From FEN-1297 sp963834015 (GTDB lineage: Bacteria; Bacteroidota; Ignavibacteria; Ignavibacteriales; Ignavibacteriaceae): 64,000 bases of DNA. The stretch's first letter is position 1. Each line of letters opens with the position of its first letter. This document shows positions 17,495-27,802 of this stretch, in pieces. The stretch spans positions 124,001-188,000 of the forward strand of contig CAWIAG010000002.1 in assembly GCA_963834015.1 (NCBI GenBank), in the 5' to 3' direction. The notes beneath the pieces are model-generated. The model worked only from the letters and a program-made list of their open reading frames with translations, was not told where the DNA came from and searched no databases. The position numbers and the translations under genes are program-made.

Positions 17495-18394
17495 TTAGTT
17501 AAAACTAAATCCCCTTAAAAATTCATCAATTATTAATCGTTTTCTACCTTCTTGCTGAAGTTCGAGTACTTCTAAGGAATCCTTACCGCATCCAACAATT
17601 AAGGAATGCTTTGTTTGTATAAATTCTCCAGGGCGGTAACGTTCCCGGCAGATTCTAGATTTGTATACTTTAATAACTTTATCATTGAATTTAAAGTAGG
17701 CTCCGGGGTAGGGTGAAAGCCCTCTTATTAAATTATGAATTACTTCCGCTGATTTGTTCCAACTAATTTCTGTCAATTCCTTAGTTATTTTTGGTGCAGG
17801 TGAGGACAGGGAATTATCTTGTTTAAGGAGTTTAATATTTCCATCATCAATTAAAGATACAGTCTTTAGAACAACTCCGGCACCCAAAACGCTTAGCTTA
17901 TCATGCAATATCCCAAAGTCATCTTCCTCTTCTATTCCAACTTTTTCCTGAAGAACAATATTACCTGTATCAACTTTTTGCTCCAGCATAAACGTAGTAA
18001 CGCCGGTTTCTTTATCGCCGTTAATTAACGCCCACTGAATAGGCGCTGCCCCCCTATATTTGGGCAATATAGAACCGTGAAGATTGAAACTACCTTTTGA
18101 TGGAATTGTGAATACTTCAAGGGGTAATATTCTAAATGCCACAATCACATATAGATCGGCATTTAATTCCCTGAGCCTGTTGATAAAATTTTCATCTCTA
18201 AGCGTTTCAGGCTGAAGCACAGGTATATTATGTTCAAGTGCAAATTCTTTTACAGGGGTATATGTTATTTTCCTGCCCCTTCCTCTCTCTTTATCGGCTC
18301 CAGTTACAACAGAAGTTATTGAGTGGCTGCTTTCTACAAGGGTTTTAAGTGAGGGGACTGCAAAATCCGGAGTACCCATAAAAATAATATTCAT
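17495..18394 (-). CDS. fmt: methionyl-tRNA formyltransferase
   Basis: Transfers formyl from 10-formyl-THF to initiator Met-tRNA. The catalytic N-terminal domain has NLHGSILPKYRGAAPI (104-119; N104, H106) and the catalytic aspartate in VDTGNIV (D142); the C-terminal OB domain has RGLSPYPGAYF. The 299-residue length is slightly short but complete. The start codon lies one base after the def stop, the conserved def-fmt pair. Confidence 0.96.
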   Translation of the reverse strand: MNIIFMGTPDFAVPSLKTLVESSHSITSVVTGADKERGRGRKITYTPVKEFALEHNIPVLQPETLRDENFINRLRELNADLYVIVAFRILPLEVFTIPSKGSFNLHGSILPKYRGAAPIQWALINGDKETGVTTFMLEQKVDTGNIVLQEKVGIEEEDDFGILHDKLSVLGAGVVLKTVSLIDDGNIKLLKQDNSLSSPAPKITKELTEISWNKSAEVIHNLIRGLSPYPGAYFKFNDKVIKVYKSRICRERYRPGEFIQTKHSLIVGCGKDSLEVLELQQEGRKRLIIDEFLRGFSFN

Positions 18395-18395
18395 A

Positions 18396-18971
18396 TCATT
18401 TGCTGCTTGATACGAGCTGGTAGTCTATATCTTCCGAAACAGGGTATTGTATTTCAATTTTTCGTTTTTTGATTTTAATAATATCTTTGTTTAATTTTTT
18501 CTTAATATCGCTGCTGATTAAATCAGTGAATAAAGTGCCCTGCAAATGATCATATTCATGTTGAATTACCCTGGCCAGCAGGCCTTCAGCCTTCAGAGTT
18601 TGTTCCTTAAAATCCGTATCTTTATAGGATATGATAACTTTTTCGGGTCTCTCTATTTCGGCTCGAATATCGGGGATACTTAAACATCCTTCCTCCATAG
18701 AAATAACCTCCTCTGACCGTTCTGTAATAACCGGGTTAATAAAAACGAGGGGTTTTTCATCCTCATGGCCCTCAACAACAGAAACGTCGGTAATAAAAAT
18801 AGATTTATCAGCGCCCACCTGGTTGGCGGCTAACCCTATTCCTCTTGCATTTCGCATTGTCTCAAACATATCGTGTATAAGTTCTATTATTTTGGGATCG
18901 ACATCTTTAGCCAACGATGCTTTTCTTTTTAATATTTTATCGCCAATTAAGGTTATCGGTAAAAGTGCCAT
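18396..18971 (-). CDS. def: peptide deformylase
   Basis: Removes the formyl group from nascent proteins. All three metal/active-site motifs are present: GIGLAANQVG (44-53), EGCLSIP (94-100, ligand C96) and QHEYDHLQG (137-145, ligands H138 and H142, catalytic E139). At 191 residues it is a normal type 1 enzyme. It is directly followed by fmt with a one-base gap. Confidence 0.96.
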   Translation of the reverse strand: MALLPITLIGDKILKRKASLAKDVDPKIIELIHDMFETMRNARGIGLAANQVGADKSIFITDVSVVEGHEDEKPLVFINPVITERSEEVISMEEGCLSIPDIRAEIERPEKVIISYKDTDFKEQTLKAEGLLARVIQHEYDHLQGTLFTDLISSDIKKKLNKDIIKIKKRKIEIQYPVSEDIDYQLVSSSK

Positions 18972-19281
18972 AAATACTCCCGGATACTACTAAGAAATCC
19001 GTTATAAGTTTCGGTATAAATAAAAAGTTTAAATTTTTTATCTCTTTACGAATTTAATTAAAATGTCATGAATAATAAAGTGAAGAAGAGCAATATCTTT
19101 TTGCAGACGGTTAAAAAAGACAGGTAAATTAAATACAAACTTATTCTTGTAAATTCTTGAGTTCAGAATTCAAATCCGGATTTATTACATACCTTGAGCT
19201 ATTCGAATAAAAAAAATGCAATACCTTCGCAAATTCATAGCGCATAGCATTATTGAGATTATATGAATGTAATCTTTAGAA
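18972..19281. other. intergenic region between def and the GH130 gene
   Basis: 310 AT-rich bases containing the def promoter side and the end of the SSS-GH130 transcript. A small hairpin AGATTA/TAATCT (19256-19275) sits just past the GH130 stop but lacks a T-run, so it is at best a weak terminator. Nothing else was seen. Confidence 0.4.
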
Positions 19282-20475
19282 TTAACTGAATTGTTTTAAT
19301 ATTTTAAGATTTTTGGCAATCAGTTCATATCTTTGTTTTACACTTTCAGCACTCGTTAATTTATCCGAAGCAGTATTAGTGACATAATCCAAAAGCTTGT
19401 CAACCGAAGAAACGGCAACATGCAATCTTGTGTCCGATGAAGCATAGTATATTAATACTTCGCCGTTATCTTTTTTAACCCAACCATTACTAAAGACCAC
19501 ATTAGAGACATCGCCAATTCTTTCATCTCCTTGCGGCGCAATAAAATAGCCTGCCGGTTCAGCAATTATTTTATTAGGTTCTTTCAAATCGGTCAGGAAC
19601 ATATATAATACGTATCTTAGACCGGCAGCAGTGTTTCTTACCCCGTGAGCCAATTGAAGCCATCCTTTCTCCGTTTTAATAGGAGCAGGCCCCATGCCGT
19701 TTTTAACTTCCTTTATTGTATGATATTGCCTGTCATCAATAATAGTTTCCTTATCAACAAGAGCATTCTCCATCGATTTTGCAAGACCCCAACCAATACC
19801 GCCGCCTGTTCCCGCATCAATAAATCCATCCTGCGGCCGAGTGTAAAAAGCATATTGACCATTAATAAATTCAGGATGAAGGACTACATTCCTTTGTTGC
19901 GGGGACGGAGTTTTAAGATCCGGAAGCCTTTCCCAATTAATCAAATCCTTTGTTCTTGTTAAGCCAGCCTGTGCAATTGCGGATGAAGTATCGCTTATGG
20001 GTGACTCTGGATCTTTTCGTTCCGTGCAAAATTGTCCGTATATCCATCCGTCTTCATGTTTAACTAAACGCATATCATACACATTTGTATCCGGGTTTCC
20101 AGCAATCTCCGGCATAGTAACCGGATAATCCCAATACCTGAAATTATCAATACCGTTTGGAGATTCTGCAATAGCAAAAAAGGATTTCCTATCAGCCCCT
20201 TCAACGCGCACAGCTAATAAAATTTTGCCATTTAACTCAATTGCTCCCGAATTAAAAGCGGCATTAACACCAATCCTCTCCAGTAGATGTGGGTTGGACT
20301 GATAATCAAGATCGTAACGCCAGAAGACCGGTACATGTTCGGCGGTTGATACCGGATATTTATAACGTGTAAAAATTCCGTTATCTTCTTTTAAAGGTTC
20401 ATTTTTTCTTGTGATTAATTTTTCATTTGCTTTAATAAGTTCTTTAACTTTTTTATTAAATTGATCCTGGATCAT
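19282..20475 (-). CDS. GH130 phosphorylase, subfamily 1-like (mannosylglucose phosphorylase type)
   Basis: A cytoplasmic five-bladed propeller enzyme of 397 residues. The catalytic aspartate is in NVYDMRLV (D134, R136), and a late HGVRNTAAGLRYVLYMFL stretch and the overall length fit the GH130_1 group, whose known members phosphorolyse 4-O-beta-mannosyl-glucose to mannose-1-phosphate and glucose. Its ATG overlaps the stop of the SSS symporter gene by 4 bases (ATGA), so uptake and phosphorolysis are coupled. The exact disaccharide is inferred from the family, not seen. Confidence 0.85.
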   Translation of the reverse strand: MIQDQFNKKVKELIKANEKLITRKNEPLKEDNGIFTRYKYPVSTAEHVPVFWRYDLDYQSNPHLLERIGVNAAFNSGAIELNGKILLAVRVEGADRKSFFAIAESPNGIDNFRYWDYPVTMPEIAGNPDTNVYDMRLVKHEDGWIYGQFCTERKDPESPISDTSSAIAQAGLTRTKDLINWERLPDLKTPSPQQRNVVLHPEFINGQYAFYTRPQDGFIDAGTGGGIGWGLAKSMENALVDKETIIDDRQYHTIKEVKNGMGPAPIKTEKGWLQLAHGVRNTAAGLRYVLYMFLTDLKEPNKIIAEPAGYFIAPQGDERIGDVSNVVFSNGWVKKDNGEVLIYYASSDTRLHVAVSSVDKLLDYVTNTASDKLTSAESVKQRYELIAKNLKILKQFS

Positions 20476-22433
20476 TTTGGTTCCTCTGTAATTTGTAACT
20501 CACTTTCAGATATTTTTATTTTAATTTTATGCTGATCATCGCCATAGGCGCTTTCAAGTTTATCCCACCAGTTAAATTTAAGAATTATAGAGGTCAATAT
20601 CATTATTCCGGCAGAAATAAAGAAAGACTCATACTCACGGAAAACTAAAAACACCGGCGCTGCCATTAATGTTATTTGCCAGAAAATTCCGATTAAAATA
20701 TTAAACATATCTTTTTTGAAATCTTTATTAGCCTCAAACGCAGGGTTTACCTGCAAAACTTTTTCCCGAACAGGTTTCCAGAAGCCCCAGGGACGAACCG
20801 TAGAATAAAAATTCATAAGTACTTCATCACTTTCCGGTGAAGTCATGAATGTAGCGATGATACAACCTATTATTGAAACTACTAAGATAATAGGAAATGA
20901 ATTCATACTATCATTAAACGGCAGGGGCCAGGTATGTATGAAAGGGATGAAATTAAAATAATCTAAAATAAGCAGTAATAAACAGGTCATAATTCCGGAA
21001 ACCATTCCCCAGAAATAACCATATCCATTGAACCGCCACCAATACCATTTCAGTATATTAGCGGCCGTATAACCGCCCCAAAGAGCTGAGGCTAACCACA
21101 GTACCACCTGATTAATAGATTCGATAAAAAATCCAACCGATATTCCCACAATAACGACCAATATCGAAGTAATATAGCTCATGTGAACGTACTTTTTCGC
21201 GGGAGCATCTGGATTAATATAACGTTTATAAATATCATTCACAATATATGCAGGTGCGGCGTTTACGGTTGCAGCAAAATTGCTCATGAAAGCCGCAATT
21301 AACCCTGCCATTAAAAATCCAAGCAAACCAATAGGTATATAATGTGCAAGGACCTGAGGCAAAATTGTTTCAAAATCGGGTTTAGTTAAGGAGCCGACAT
21401 ACAATGCATTGAAATTTGTCAGGGCAAGTATTGTTAAACCGGCAATCATGAAGTACCGCGGCGGGTTTAATACTACACTTACAAGTGAACTCATTTTAGC
21501 TGCTTCTTTAGGGCTTTTGGTAGAAAGAATACGCTGCATATCATAATTAGGAGCCGGACCAGCGGCTGATATAAATATCCCCTTAAATAGTACCATACCA
21601 AAAAATAATCCAAAAAGTGAGTATCCATCAGTGGCTATCCACTGGTTAAATGCAGTCACTTTTGATGAAGCCGCCGCATGGATAGTGGACCAATCAAGAT
21701 TTAAATTCCAGCCAAAAAATATACTTTTCCATCCCGCAGGTAGAACACTGTTTACTATTTCGGGGGAAACATGGAACATTGCAATAATCCCGATAGCAAT
21801 TGAAGATATTGTAAGAATACCATATTGCATAACTTCTGTAATTACAACGCTGAACATTCCTCCTTTAACAACATAAATAGTGGTTATTGCCATCAAAATA
21901 AGGGCATAGAGATTAGTATTTATTTGCGGGTACTTTAATAAAGTTTCCGGGTTTGTTATGAGAGGCGGTAAAAAAGCAACTGCAAATTTTCCAATTCCCT
22001 TAAATCCATAAGAAAGAAATCCAATTACTCCAATTAAAGCAAAAATTATTACAATAATATGAGATAATGTTGCACCCTTACCCGTCCCGAACCTGGTTTT
22101 TATCCATTCAGCCCCGGTCATTACATTTGAACGCCTTAACCACGATGACAGGTAAACCATTAAAAATACCTGGTTAAAAACCGGCCATACCCAGGGCAGC
22201 CACATACTTTTTAAACCATAGACCGCCAGCCAATAAACTAAAAGCATTGTGCCCGCAATATCAAACATACCTGACGCGTTTGAAATACCCAGAATCCACC
22301 ATGGTAGTGTGTTACCGCCAAGGAAATAACTATTTATGTCTTTTGAAGCTCGTTTAGAAATCCAAAAGCCAAGAATAATATTAGCTAGCAGATATATTGC
22401 TATTATGGATATATCAATTAAATTTAGTTGCAT
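20472..22433 (-). CDS. sodium:solute symporter (SSS) family sugar transporter
   Basis: A 653-residue inner-membrane protein with about 14-15 hydrophobic segments. The SSS signature surrounds LPWWILGISNASGMFDIAG (TM2) and the middle GLIAAFMSNFAATVNAAPAY, which carries the sodium-site serine region. Sequence then continues past the usual core with two more TM segments and a ~30-residue charged tail. Coupling to a GH130 gene (4-base overlap) points to a mannobiose- or mannosylglucose-like substrate (inference). It is divergent from the GH44 gene across a 611-base regulatory region. Confidence 0.88.
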   Translation of the reverse strand: MQLNLIDISIIAIYLLANIILGFWISKRASKDINSYFLGGNTLPWWILGISNASGMFDIAGTMLLVYWLAVYGLKSMWLPWVWPVFNQVFLMVYLSSWLRRSNVMTGAEWIKTRFGTGKGATLSHIIVIIFALIGVIGFLSYGFKGIGKFAVAFLPPLITNPETLLKYPQINTNLYALILMAITTIYVVKGGMFSVVITEVMQYGILTISSIAIGIIAMFHVSPEIVNSVLPAGWKSIFFGWNLNLDWSTIHAAASSKVTAFNQWIATDGYSLFGLFFGMVLFKGIFISAAGPAPNYDMQRILSTKSPKEAAKMSSLVSVVLNPPRYFMIAGLTILALTNFNALYVGSLTKPDFETILPQVLAHYIPIGLLGFLMAGLIAAFMSNFAATVNAAPAYIVNDIYKRYINPDAPAKKYVHMSYITSILVVIVGISVGFFIESINQVVLWLASALWGGYTAANILKWYWWRFNGYGYFWGMVSGIMTCLLLLILDYFNFIPFIHTWPLPFNDSMNSFPIILVVSIIGCIIATFMTSPESDEVLMNFYSTVRPWGFWKPVREKVLQVNPAFEANKDFKKDMFNILIGIFWQITLMAAPVFLVFREYESFFISAGIMILTSIILKFNWWDKLESAYGDDQHKIKIKISESELQITEEPK

Positions 22434-23044
22434 GGGTAAACTTTTAACACGGTAAAGTAATTTATAAATAGAATAATAATATTAACTTCACAAATAGTGC
22501 CATTTAAGGGTACCATTTTTTTTATTATTGAATAAGATTATTAAATATTTCTACTTTAAAATTTTTATCATTATGATAAATAATTATGAATTTCATAAAT
22601 AATTGTAGATAAAATCAATATAATTCAATTGCCGTAAAGTATAATTTTTACCCTCTTAAAAGCTACAATTGCTTAACGCCAAATCTGATAATAAATTGAT
22701 TATTCATAAAGTATATCAGAATTGATACTGGTCTAAGCCAGTTAAATTTGATCATAGACGGGAAAATGATTTTTTTACTTTACTAAGTTTAGGAAACAAA
22801 GACAATCTTACTTCTGATCTTCCGGCTAGTTGCCGGATTAAAATAGTAACTAGATTGAAATAATTCTTGATTTTGATTACTTAATAAAGAATAAAAAAAC
22901 TTACTTTTTTGTAGGTGAAAAGCTTATAAGGTTTTTTAATTAGTATACCTGTTTTAATAAATTATTACTATATTAAATAAAGCATTATATATTTATAAAA
23001 GTTAAACATATACAGGATTACAAAAAAATATTAAGAAATATACC
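22434..23044. promoter_or_regulatory. divergent regulatory region between SSS-GH130 and GH44
   Basis: 611 AT-rich bases with no ORF, serving two divergent starts (22433 minus, 23045 plus). It holds the paired palindromes listed separately and a GC-rich hairpin TCCGGC-TAGTT-GCCGGA (22821-22837) followed by TTAAAAT, which could act as an attenuator or weak terminator in the GH44 leader. Confidence 0.5.
22564..22598. promoter_or_regulatory. two related palindromes, putative tandem operator
   Basis: Palindrome A is TTTATCAT-T-ATGATAAA (22564-22580, perfect 8-base arms). Palindrome B is TTATGAA-T-TTCATAA (22584-22598, perfect 7-base arms). Their 15-base cores share the pattern TTAT(C/G)A(T/A)-T-(A/T)T(G/C)ATAA, and their centres (22572, 22591) are 19 bp apart, close to two helical turns. 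This looks like two sites for one dimeric regulator; no regulator gene is adjacent. Confidence 0.45.
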
Positions 23045-24958
23045 ATGAAAAAAATATTTTCCATTTTACTCTTTGCTGTATTCATTACAATATTTAGTTA
23101 TCCGCAGAATATTAATTTTACAATTAATGAACAAAATTCTTTAACTCCTATAAGTCCATATATATATGGTACAAATCAAATGCTATTAGGCGGGGAAAAC
23201 TGGACTGCCAGGCGGTTGGGCGGAGACAGACTGACAGGTTATAACTGGGAAAATAATGCCTCCAATGCCGGCAGTGATTATTTGCAGGAAAGCGATGATT
23301 ACCTTACTTACATTATGGGAATTTCGGTTGAAAATGAAAATATTCCGGGAATAGTTGCAACAAGTTTCCATGACAAGTCTTTACAGCTAGGCGCTCAATC
23401 ACTTATAACTCTTCAAATGGCAGGTTATGTTGCAAGAGATAAGGGGGGTATTGTAACATCAGCCGAAACTGCTCCTTCCTGGCGTTGGGCACAAGTATTA
23501 AACACAGGAGACTCTCTGTCGCTGCAGCCTGATACGAGCGATTCATATGTGTATATGGATCAATATGTTAATTATTTAATAAATAAATATGGAACTGCTA
23601 ATACTTCTACCGGAATTATGGCTTATGAACTTGACAATGAGCCTTCTTTATGGCCGTCAACTCATCCAAGGATACATCCTAATTCTACAAGATGCACTGA
23701 AATTGTTGATAAAGCAATTGCGTTGGATACCGTTGTAAAAAAACTCGATCCGTATGCGGAAATATTCGGGCCTGCCTTATACGGAATGAACGCTTATATT
23801 AGTTTTCAAAGTGCGCCTGATTGGACTACTGTAAGCAAGGGTACCCTTTATTCCTGGTTTATTGATTATTACCTGGACCAGATGAAAAAAGCCGGTGCTT
23901 CCGCCGGCAAAAGGCTCCTTGATGTTCTTGATATTCACTATTATGCATCAGCTTGCGGAGATCCCAGTCGGGATACTACAGTAACAACGGGCAATGCAAA
24001 TTCCTTTGCAGATGATACTGCCAGAATTAACTCTACACGCACTTTATGGGATTCCCCTCATCATTATACTGAAAACAGTTGGATCGGTCAATATGAACAG
24101 TCGTTTCTTCCGCTTATTCCCAGATTGTTTACTTCAATAAATAAATATTATCCGGGTACTAAACTTGCATTTACCGAATATAACTACGGCGGAGAAAATG
24201 ATATCACCGGAGCAATCGCAGAATCAGATATTCTTGGTATATTTGCGAAATACGGTGTTTATTTTGGATCTTTCTGGGCGCTTCAGGATTCATCAACTTA
24301 TATTTCCGCAGCATTCAAACTGTACAGAAACTATGACGGAAGGAATTCTACTTTCGGTGATTTGTATGTTCCATCATGGTCAAATGACAGCGTAGACTGT
24401 TCAATCTACGGTTCGGCAAATAGCAGCAATAACGAAATACATTTGATTACACTAAATAAAAGCCCTAATAAAAATTTCACCGGAAATTTTTCTATTACAT
24501 CTAAAAGAAAAATTACAAGCGGACAAGTCTGGATGCTTAATGCCAACAGCAATGCAATACAGGGAACTAAATCAATCGATACTGTTTTAAATAATTCTTT
24601 TACTTACTCACTACCACCGTGGACGATTTGCCATATAGTATTACAGACTTCAGCGGTAACTAGTGTTGCTGAAAACAATAATATCCCGGTAAAATATGAA
24701 CTGAAGGCATTCCCGAATCCGTTTAATCCATCTTGCAATATTGAATACTCCGTACCGGGCAATTCAATTTCGAAATTGGAAATTTACACGATACAGGGTT
24801 TGCTCATAAAAACATTTGATCAGCTTATGAATTCAGGCACCCTTAGATGGGACGGAACTAATAACCGGAATCAAAAAGCAGTATCCGGAATTTATTTTGC
24901 TGTGTTGATAAATGGAGGTAGGATTATTGCAAAGGATAAGCTTGTGCTACTAAAGTAA
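23045..24958 (+). CDS. GH44 endoglucanase/xyloglucanase with T9SS sorting domain
   Basis: A 637-residue secreted enzyme. Signal peptide at 1-20. The GH44 catalytic domain follows: YELDNEPSLW gives the acid/base E199, LDVLDIHYY a core strand, and AFTEYNYGG the nucleophile E378. About 460-555 is a beta-sandwich typical after GH44. The last ~75 residues are a type IX sorting domain (AFPNPFNPSCN... ending KLVLLK), so the enzyme should be secreted across the outer membrane. Known GH44 enzymes cleave beta-1,4-glucans, xyloglucan and sometimes glucomannan. It stands alone on the plus strand. Confidence 0.9.
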   Translation: MKKIFSILLFAVFITIFSYPQNINFTINEQNSLTPISPYIYGTNQMLLGGENWTARRLGGDRLTGYNWENNASNAGSDYLQESDDYLTYIMGISVENENIPGIVATSFHDKSLQLGAQSLITLQMAGYVARDKGGIVTSAETAPSWRWAQVLNTGDSLSLQPDTSDSYVYMDQYVNYLINKYGTANTSTGIMAYELDNEPSLWPSTHPRIHPNSTRCTEIVDKAIALDTVVKKLDPYAEIFGPALYGMNAYISFQSAPDWTTVSKGTLYSWFIDYYLDQMKKAGASAGKRLLDVLDIHYYASACGDPSRDTTVTTGNANSFADDTARINSTRTLWDSPHHYTENSWIGQYEQSFLPLIPRLFTSINKYYPGTKLAFTEYNYGGENDITGAIAESDILGIFAKYGVYFGSFWALQDSSTYISAAFKLYRNYDGRNSTFGDLYVPSWSNDSVDCSIYGSANSSNNEIHLITLNKSPNKNFTGNFSITSKRKITSGQVWMLNANSNAIQGTKSIDTVLNNSFTYSLPPWTICHIVLQTSAVTSVAENNNIPVKYELKAFPNPFNPSCNIEYSVPGNSISKLEIYTIQGLLIKTFDQLMNSGTLRWDGTNNRNQKAVSGIYFAVLINGGRIIAKDKLVLLK

Positions 24959-24975
24959 ATTGTCTGAACCAGGGT

Positions 24976-27549
24976 TCAATAACTATCGACTAAACTCTTA
25001 ATTTTCAATTTTTCTGCAAAATCATCAATTTGCAACCTGGTTTCAAATTCAATTTTTTTCGTTACGCCCGGCAATAAGTCAAAATAATTCTCAGTAAAAG
25101 ACCCATTAATATTTTCAAAACTCAAGTAAACATCTTTCGCATACTTGTTCGAAGTAATTGTCAGTTCATAACCGTCACCGTTCCTAACTGAGCTTACTTT
25201 AATATCCGGCTTTTCTAATTCAAGTTTCTTAGGATCATAAAAGAAATAAGTATTCTCAGTAAGGAGTTTTCCATTAGCCATTAATTGAGCGGTTACAAAT
25301 AATTTTGATTTATCATTATCCTTCGTCAATTCATTTTCACTTAAAGTAAGGTAATCATCACTTTTATTTGCTTTGATACTTAAATTATAAGTTTTACTAA
25401 AAATTTCTTTCCCATTGAAATCCATAGAAGTGATTTTTAATCTGGCATTTACCTTTTCAAGGCTGTCCGATATAATATAAATATTTAAATTATTTTTATC
25501 CATCAACGGAGATATCAAAAAAGTACCATATTCTTTCTGCAAATAAAAATGCAGAGCCTTCCAATTTCCATAATAATCAATGCTTGACCATGAGGCAACG
25601 GGCCAGCAATCATCAATCTGCCAGTACAAAGTACCCATGCAGAAAGGCATATTCCTCCTGTGGGCTTCAATAGCAATTTTCACGCCTTCGGCCTGCAGCA
25701 CCTGGCTAGCATAAACATAAGATTCAAAGTCCTTCGGCTGTTTATATTGTCTTTCCATGTAAGTCTGAATCAGCCTGTTTCCGTATTCTTTATCCTTCCT
25801 GTTATCGGCCATGCATCTTTGGTGTGAAAGCATAACTTCCGAATGGAGTTGTAAATCTTCCGGCAATGCATATTTTTTAATTGTGTTAATTTCCGGGTAG
25901 GATTGAAATCCATACTCACTCATGAATCTTGCAATATTTTTATTGAAATTATCAAAAGGATCTTTACCATGCCACACTCCCCAATAATGAATATCGCCTT
26001 CAGTCGGGGAAACTCCATTAAACCCTGCGCTCGGGCTTGAATGGTGGTAGTATCTTGTGGAATCTGTTTCATATAAGGCTTCAGGTATTTCCTGATAAAA
26101 TAATTTATGTAAATTGTTTTCGTATTTTTCCCGGTCGCTATTTGAATACAAATCTTTCCAGCCCCACTGCTGCCAGCTTATTTCATTTTCATTATTACCG
26201 CAATAAAGAGCAACGCATGAATGATTCCTTAATCTGGTTACATTGTCTACTATTTCGTGCTTAACAGAATTGATAAACATGCTGTCCGTAGGATACATTG
26301 CACATGCAAACATGAATTCCTGCCAAACAAGGATTCCATATTGATCACACAGGTTATAAAACTCATCGTTTTCGTAAATGCCGCCTCCCCATACGCGCAG
26401 CATATTCATATGCGCATCTGCGGCTGATTTAACCATGTATTCATACCGCTGGTTAGTTACCCGGTTCTGAAAATTATCCTGCGGAATATAGCTTGCACCT
26501 TTTATAAAAACCGGAATTCCGTTCAACCTTACATAAAAGCTTATACCGAGGGAATCTTTTGGCCTGACTACTTCCAGAGATCTTATCCCGATTTTATATT
26601 CCTTTGAATCACATAATCTGTTACCAGCCGAAACAAGATATTTAAAAGTATATAAATAATGGCTACCGAACCCGTTTGTCCACCAGAGTTTAGGTTTATT
26701 TAATACAAAATCAACATCAATTTTATTAATGCCCGGAATCAGGTCAACATATTTGTGTTTTACTTCATTACCGTCGACTAAGACTTTAATATTTGCATTC
26801 ACATTTTTATCTGCAGAAATGTTGATGAAGGAATTTATTCCGGCATTAACTTTAGAAACATTTTTCTGTATTATTTGAACGTCGTTAATTTTAAATTCAT
26901 CCCATGCTTGAATATATACGCTTCTCCAGATACCGCATGTAACAAATCTTGGCCCCCAGTCCCAACCATAATGAAATTGTGCTTTCCTGGAATACAATGC
27001 AACCATAGTATCGGCCTGATCGTTATTAGAGAAAGCCATAAGCCTTAAGGGAGCCTCTTTCCATTTAGGCAAATTAATTTTGAACACATTATTAAAATGA
27101 ACAGAAAGTATATTTCTGTCTTTTAATAAATCTTTGCAATTAACTTTCCATGTACGAAACATATTATCTGCGGAAAGGATAAGAGAATCATTAAGGTAAA
27201 CATCGGCATATGTATCTAATCCTTCAAAGACAAGCTCAATATTTTTCTTTTTGAGAGTTTCTTCCGGAAGGTTAAAAGATATTTTATAATCCCAATCATT
27301 TTCCCCTATCCATTGTAAATCTTTTTCATTAGTACCAAAGAATGGATCCGGAATTAATTTATTGTTTAGTAAATCCGTATGCACGCATCCCGGGATGGTT
27401 GCCGGGTGCCAATCATTCTTTCCATGCTGTTTAAATTGCCAGTTATTATTTAATTCGTATTTTATTACTGAAGTACTATCAGTTCTCAGACAATAAAGCG
27501 GGTGTGTAAATACTGAAATTAATATTAGAAGCAAAAGCTTATTGTTCAT
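24976..27549 (-). CDS. GH2 beta-mannosidase
   Basis: An 857-residue exo-enzyme with a signal peptide (1-20). The galactose-binding-like N-terminal domain has IPGCVHTDLL and DLQWIGENDWDY, typical of the MANBA/BtMan2A branch. The TIM-barrel has RVWGGGIYENDEFYNLCD and LVWQEFMFACAMYP; GNNENE gives the acid/base E454 and FMSEYGFQSYP the nucleophile E545. It releases mannose from non-reducing ends, probably in the periplasm, downstream of the mannanases. Its stop lies only 17 bases from that of the convergent GH44 gene. Confidence 0.92.
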   Translation of the reverse strand: MNNKLLLLILISVFTHPLYCLRTDSTSVIKYELNNNWQFKQHGKNDWHPATIPGCVHTDLLNNKLIPDPFFGTNEKDLQWIGENDWDYKISFNLPEETLKKKNIELVFEGLDTYADVYLNDSLILSADNMFRTWKVNCKDLLKDRNILSVHFNNVFKINLPKWKEAPLRLMAFSNNDQADTMVALYSRKAQFHYGWDWGPRFVTCGIWRSVYIQAWDEFKINDVQIIQKNVSKVNAGINSFINISADKNVNANIKVLVDGNEVKHKYVDLIPGINKIDVDFVLNKPKLWWTNGFGSHYLYTFKYLVSAGNRLCDSKEYKIGIRSLEVVRPKDSLGISFYVRLNGIPVFIKGASYIPQDNFQNRVTNQRYEYMVKSAADAHMNMLRVWGGGIYENDEFYNLCDQYGILVWQEFMFACAMYPTDSMFINSVKHEIVDNVTRLRNHSCVALYCGNNENEISWQQWGWKDLYSNSDREKYENNLHKLFYQEIPEALYETDSTRYYHHSSPSAGFNGVSPTEGDIHYWGVWHGKDPFDNFNKNIARFMSEYGFQSYPEINTIKKYALPEDLQLHSEVMLSHQRCMADNRKDKEYGNRLIQTYMERQYKQPKDFESYVYASQVLQAEGVKIAIEAHRRNMPFCMGTLYWQIDDCWPVASWSSIDYYGNWKALHFYLQKEYGTFLISPLMDKNNLNIYIISDSLEKVNARLKITSMDFNGKEIFSKTYNLSIKANKSDDYLTLSENELTKDNDKSKLFVTAQLMANGKLLTENTYFFYDPKKLELEKPDIKVSSVRNGDGYELTITSNKYAKDVYLSFENINGSFTENYFDLLPGVTKKIEFETRLQIDDFAEKLKIKSLVDSY

Positions 27550-27802
27550 ATAAATTTTCTCATTTTAATTCAGAACGGATAATTTTTATATATTATTAAG
27601 TTAGCTAATTTTCACACATTTTCTTTACATGTAGAAGATGGAAATAAAATAAGAGAGCGGTTTTAACCCTCGCTATGAAATATCAGCGAATAAATTATTT
27701 TATTTAATAACCGATAATTTATACATACCTGCCCCGTGAGCTCTTATAAAAGTCGAAAATTCAGCTATCAACTAGAATACAAAATCAGCAGCCGGCAAAG
27801 TT

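Noticed and set aside
24965..24978. TGAACC-AG-GGTTCA dyad between convergent GH44 and GH2 genes as a terminator
   Set aside because: The two-base loop and missing T-run make a functional hairpin unlikely; it also overlaps the GH2 stop codon.
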